DNA of 43,908 bases from Mycobacterium sp. URHD0025. GTDB taxonomy: Bacteria; Actinomycetota; Actinomycetes; Mycobacteriales; Mycobacteriaceae. The translations under genes and the position numbers were made by a program. This document shows positions 41,755-43,908 of the stretch, piece after piece. The notes beneath the pieces are model-generated. The model saw only the letters and a program-made list of their open reading frames with translations. It had not been told where the DNA came from and did not search any database. The first letter of the stretch is position 1. Each line of letters begins with the position of its first letter. The DNA is taken from contig NZ_AUEQ01000023.1 in the NCBI RefSeq assembly GCF_000426065.1, positions 1 to 43,908 of the forward strand. The letters run 5' to 3'.

Positions 41755-42090
41755 GTGCCTACCTATTCCTACGCGTGCACTGAGTGCGGCAATCGGTTCG
41801 ACGCGGTGCAGGCCTTCAGCGATGACGCACTGACCACCTGCCCCAAGTGCTCCGGCAAGCTGCGCAAGCTTTTCGGCTCGGTGGGAGTGGTGTTCAAGGG
41901 CAGCGGGTTCTACCGCACCGACAACCGCGACTCGGGCAAGAGCGCGTCCAACGGCTCCGCCGCCAAGGCCTCGGAGAGCGGCTCGTCGAGCACGTCGTCG
42001 GACTCGTCCACTTCGTCGTCCTCCTCGTCATCGAGCGGTTCGTCGTCCAGCAGCTCCAGCGCCGCCCCTGCCGCGGCCGCGTCGAGCTAG
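41755..42090 (+). CDS. FmdB-family zinc-ribbon protein, Ruc-like redox-regulated chaperone
   Basis: 111 residues. The N-terminal zinc ribbon has C8-x2-C11 and C29-x2-C32 (YACTECG, CPKCSGKL), then VFKGSGFYRTDNR, and a disordered tail (about 62-111) made mostly of serine with a short Ala end. The homologue in M. tuberculosis (Rv0991c, Ruc) is a chaperone activated by oxidation, with zinc release and disordered C-terminus. The GTG start at 41755 follows GGAGGG. A CIRCE element lies just upstream, in line with heat and proteotoxic stress control. The serine run is unusually long and clean. Confidence 0.88.
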   Translation: MPTYSYACTECGNRFDAVQAFSDDALTTCPKCSGKLRKLFGSVGVVFKGSGFYRTDNRDSGKSASNGSAAKASESGSSSTSSDSSTSSSSSSSSGSSSSSSSAAPAAAASS

Positions 42091-42099
42091 CTCCCGAAG

Positions 42100-42108
42100 T
42101 TATCCACA
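42100..42108 (+). other. Consensus DnaA box
   Basis: TTATCCACA, identical to the E. coli DnaA box and one base from the mycobacterial TTGTCCACA, lies in the 70-base gap after the Ruc-like gene. It is a single box and not an origin. Confidence 0.35.
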
Positions 42109-42110
42109 GG

Positions 42111-42126
42111 ACGGCGAAGACGCCGT
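42111..42126 (+). terminator. Hairpin after the Ruc-like gene
   Basis: ACGGCG-AAGA-CGCCGT is a perfect 6-bp stem with a 4-base loop, 21 bases after the stop and just before the SAF-domain gene. It may attenuate read-through. Confidence 0.45.
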
Positions 42127-42160
42127 TCTCACCCGGCCGTTGCGCGCCTACCGTGACGCC

Positions 42161-42820
42161 ATGGCCGATTCACTCAACCCGCCGCCCTGGCGTCGGCTGA
42201 CGTCCGCGCGACCCGATTGGACCCGCACGGTCGCCGCACGCCGTGCCGCCGCGGCCGGGCTGGTGGCGTTGGCGGCCATCGCCGCCCTGAGGTCGGATCC
42301 GCACGGCGAGTACACCGCGATCGCGGTGGCCGCCCATGACCTCTCTCCCGGTGTCGCGCTGACCGCAGCCGATGTGCAACTCGAACGCCGCGCCACCGCC
42401 ACCCTGCCCGACGGCGCCCAGCGTGACGTGGCCCCGGTGATCGGTGCGACGCTGACCGCTCCGGCCCGCCGCGGCGAAGTCATCACCGATGTCCGGCTGC
42501 TCGGGTCACGGCTGGCCGAATCGGCTGCGGGGCCGGATGCCCGGATCGTCCCGGTCAAACTCAGCGATACGGCTTTGCTCGATCTCATCCGCCCGGGCGA
42601 TGTGGTCGACGTGCTGACGGTGACGGCCGATCAGGATGACAAGCAACCAGCCCGGCCGTTGGTGGTGGCCTCGGGGGCCGTCGTGGTCCTGGTCTCGGAG
42701 AAGGCCCGTGGAGCCGGAGTGGGCAGCGAGCGCGTGGCCCTGGTGGCACTGCCCGCGCGCTCAGCCAATGAGGTGGCGGCCACCAGCCTGGTGCAGGCCG
42801 TCACGCTGACGATTCACTAA
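42161..42820 (+). CDS. SAF-domain protein, CpaB-like
   Basis: 219 residues. A basic N-terminus, one transmembrane helix (RAAAAGLVALAAIAALRS), then an extracytoplasmic SAF domain (YTAIAVAAHDLSPGVALTAADVQ split over residues about 52-75) followed by the RcpC/CpaB-like part (ARIVPVKLSDTALLDLI, RPGDVVDVLTVT). CpaB/RcpC proteins assist Flp-pilus assembly, but no pilus genes are in the window; mycobacterial homologues next to mscL are of unknown role. The ATG at 42161 matches the conserved leader MADSLNPPPWRR. Confidence 0.85.
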   Translation: MADSLNPPPWRRLTSARPDWTRTVAARRAAAAGLVALAAIAALRSDPHGEYTAIAVAAHDLSPGVALTAADVQLERRATATLPDGAQRDVAPVIGATLTAPARRGEVITDVRLLGSRLAESAAGPDARIVPVKLSDTALLDLIRPGDVVDVLTVTADQDDKQPARPLVVASGAVVVLVSEKARGAGVGSERVALVALPARSANEVAATSLVQAVTLTIH

Positions 42821-42953
42821 CCCGTAACACACTGCCGGACAAAGCAATTCGCGCGTCGCGAAGATGTTGGACGACAATCGCCCAGCCGCTCGGCAAACTC
42901 GGTTACTGTTTGCTTGCCCCACAAAACACAACAAACTGCAGGAAGGGTCCCGC

Positions 42954-43421
42954 ATGTTGAAGGGCTTCAAAGAGTTTCTGTCTCGTGGCAATGTCATCGA
43001 TCTTGCGGTTGCTGTGGTCATCGGCGCGGCCTTCACCGGTTTGGTCACCGCATTCACGGAAAAAGTGGTCCAGCCACTGATCGACCGCATCGGTGCCGGC
43101 CCCGGCAAGGAATACGGCATCCTCAAGATCTCACTGGGCGGCGATCCTGAGACGTTCATCGATTTCAACGCCGTCCTGTCGGCCTTCATCAACTTCATCC
43201 TGGTCGCCGCGGTGATCTACTTCGTGATCGTTCTGCCGTACAAGAAGCTGCGTGAGCGCGGTGAGGTCGAGCAGGCCCAGGACACCGAGCTGAGCATCCT
43301 GACCGAGATCCGCGATCTGCTGGCCTCCAACGGCGAGGCCGACAGCGGCAAGCATGTCAGCGGCCCCGGTACCGGCCCCAGCCCTGACACCGCCAAGCAC
43401 ACCAGCGCCGATCGCACCTGA
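42954..43421 (+). CDS. mscL: Large-conductance mechanosensitive channel
   Basis: 155 residues. MLKGFKEFLSRGNVIDLAV is the conserved N-terminal amphipathic helix and gate; TM1 is about 14-40 and TM2 about 69-92 (FINFILVAAVIYFVIVLPY), with a cytoplasmic helix QDTELSILTEIRDLLA. It opens under membrane tension in hypo-osmotic shock. The C-terminus is extended by a Gly/Ser/Pro-rich tail compared with E. coli. AGGAAGG 10 bases upstream is the ribosome binding site. It converges on mspA through a strong terminator. Confidence 0.96.
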   Translation: MLKGFKEFLSRGNVIDLAVAVVIGAAFTGLVTAFTEKVVQPLIDRIGAGPGKEYGILKISLGGDPETFIDFNAVLSAFINFILVAAVIYFVIVLPYKKLRERGEVEQAQDTELSILTEIRDLLASNGEADSGKHVSGPGTGPSPDTAKHTSADRT

Positions 43422-43442
43422 CGCGCACCCCGCAGATACGAA

Positions 43443-43472
43443 AGCAGCCCCTGGAGATTTCCAGGGGCTGCT
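43443..43472. terminator. Bidirectional terminator between mscL and mspA
   Basis: AGCAGCCCCTGG and CCAGGGGCTGCT form a perfect 12-bp stem over a 6-base loop between the convergent genes. A partial pyrimidine run follows. It should stop transcription from both sides. Confidence 0.9.
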
Positions 43473-43500
43473 CTCGTCGAGGCTGTGAGGCTTCATGTCC

Positions 43501-43908
43501 TCAGTTCATATTCCAAGGCTCGCCGTAGGTGGTGACGCTGTCACCGGTCGAGGCGATCAGGCGGGCGAACGGACGCAGCAGCACGCCACCGGCAGCACCG
43601 GTCACGGTGCCGTGCGCGTTGGACACCGCCACACCACCGGCCGGACCCTTGACGTCCACCGAGAACGTGGCCACTTCCTGGATACCGGGGCCGTTGCCCA
43701 GGTCAGCACTGATCGACACACCCGGGAACAGGTTCGGGGTAATCACCGAGCCCAGCGGGTTGAAGTCGGTCGGCGAGATCGACGCATCGTCGAGCAGGAT
43801 GTTGGGGGTCGTGTAGGAGAAGTTGATCCCCACACCCAGCGACCACGGGAAGCCGATCTGGTAACCCAGCTCCAAGGTGCCCTCGAAGTCCTCGGCCCCG
43901 GCGCCCTC
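43501..43908 (-). CDS. mspA: MspA-type outer-membrane porin, C-terminal part (cut by window edge)
   Basis: The last 135 residues of the main mycobacterial porin; the 5' end lies beyond 43908. The sequence is very close to MspA of M. smegmatis: LELGYQIGFPWSLGVGINFS, the TTPNIL-LDD constriction with two aspartates corresponding to D90/D91, SVITPNLFPGVSISADLGNG and the invariant end TTYGEPWNMN. The octameric pore lets small hydrophilic nutrients and ions through the mycolate outer membrane. The loop after the aspartates (ASISPTDFNPLG) differs from the M. smegmatis sequence. Comparison with the Gly-rich relative at 23918-24706 shows how far that one has diverged. Confidence 0.96.
   Translation of the reverse strand, partial: EGAGAEDFEGTLELGYQIGFPWSLGVGINFSYTTPNILLDDASISPTDFNPLGSVITPNLFPGVSISADLGNGPGIQEVATFSVDVKGPAGGVAVSNAHGTVTGAAGGVLLRPFARLIASTGDSVTTYGEPWNMN

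Overview
The window is chromosomal DNA of a high-GC actinomycete, almost certainly a fast-growing mycobacterium (Mycolicibacterium). The evidence is an MspA porin (cut by the right edge), a cAMP-dependent lysine acetyltransferase of the MsPat type with the family's exact length and key residues, an LpqN-like lipoprotein, DUF5642 proteins, a CYP136-like P450, EspC-like type VII secretion proteins, and frequent GTG starts with 4-base stop/start overlaps.

Left part (0.4-10 kb): arginine deiminase lies divergent from soxR over a SoxR-like operator, followed by alkB with a near-consensus mycobacterial LexA box in its promoter. Then come exported proteins (two DUF5642, a small secreted protein, an LpqN-like lipoprotein), a coupled pat/shikimate-dehydrogenase-like pair, a solitary modA with a TOBE-domain regulator and no modBC, and an aldehyde dehydrogenase.

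Catabolic/regulatory part (10-17.5 kb): an EspC-like/effector-N-terminus gene pair, an SDR divergent from an enoyl-CoA hydratase, TetR and MmyB-type regulators, a second SDR, and a TetR/CYP136-like pair sharing a short intergenic region with a clear inverted repeat.

Accessory island (about 17.6-29.1 kb): a 5'-truncated, frameshifted gene of the large mycobacterial 'TPR repeat region' secreted-effector family is followed by two tandem paralogous lipoproteins that were translationally coupled to it. Next come a membrane-anchored protein, a nuclease-like protein, an SdpI-like protein, a secreted Cys-rich protein plus a glycine-rich MspA-family protein, and a Gln/Pro-rich protein with a glycine-zipper C-terminus, a two-TM micropeptide and an LppU-like lipoprotein. 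The island ends in a large serine recombinase lacking its catalytic domain, abutting a tRNA-Ala(CGC) gene. This looks like a decayed integrated element. The effector remnant with its twin lipoproteins, and the envelope-protein set, are the best candidates for undescribed systems.

Right part (29.1-43.9 kb) is core mycobacterial genome: glpR, rimJ, glp (moeA-like) and galU on the minus strand. A 5-formyl-THF cyclo-ligase, a PucR regulator, an APC permease fused to a stress-protein-like tail and a universal stress protein are on the plus strand, the permease preceded by a perfect CRP site. They are followed by an arylsulfatase, an exported HNH nuclease, a Ruc/FmdB-like zinc protein behind a CIRCE (HrcA) element, a SAF-domain protein, mscL and mspA. 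The last two converge on a 12-bp-stem terminator.
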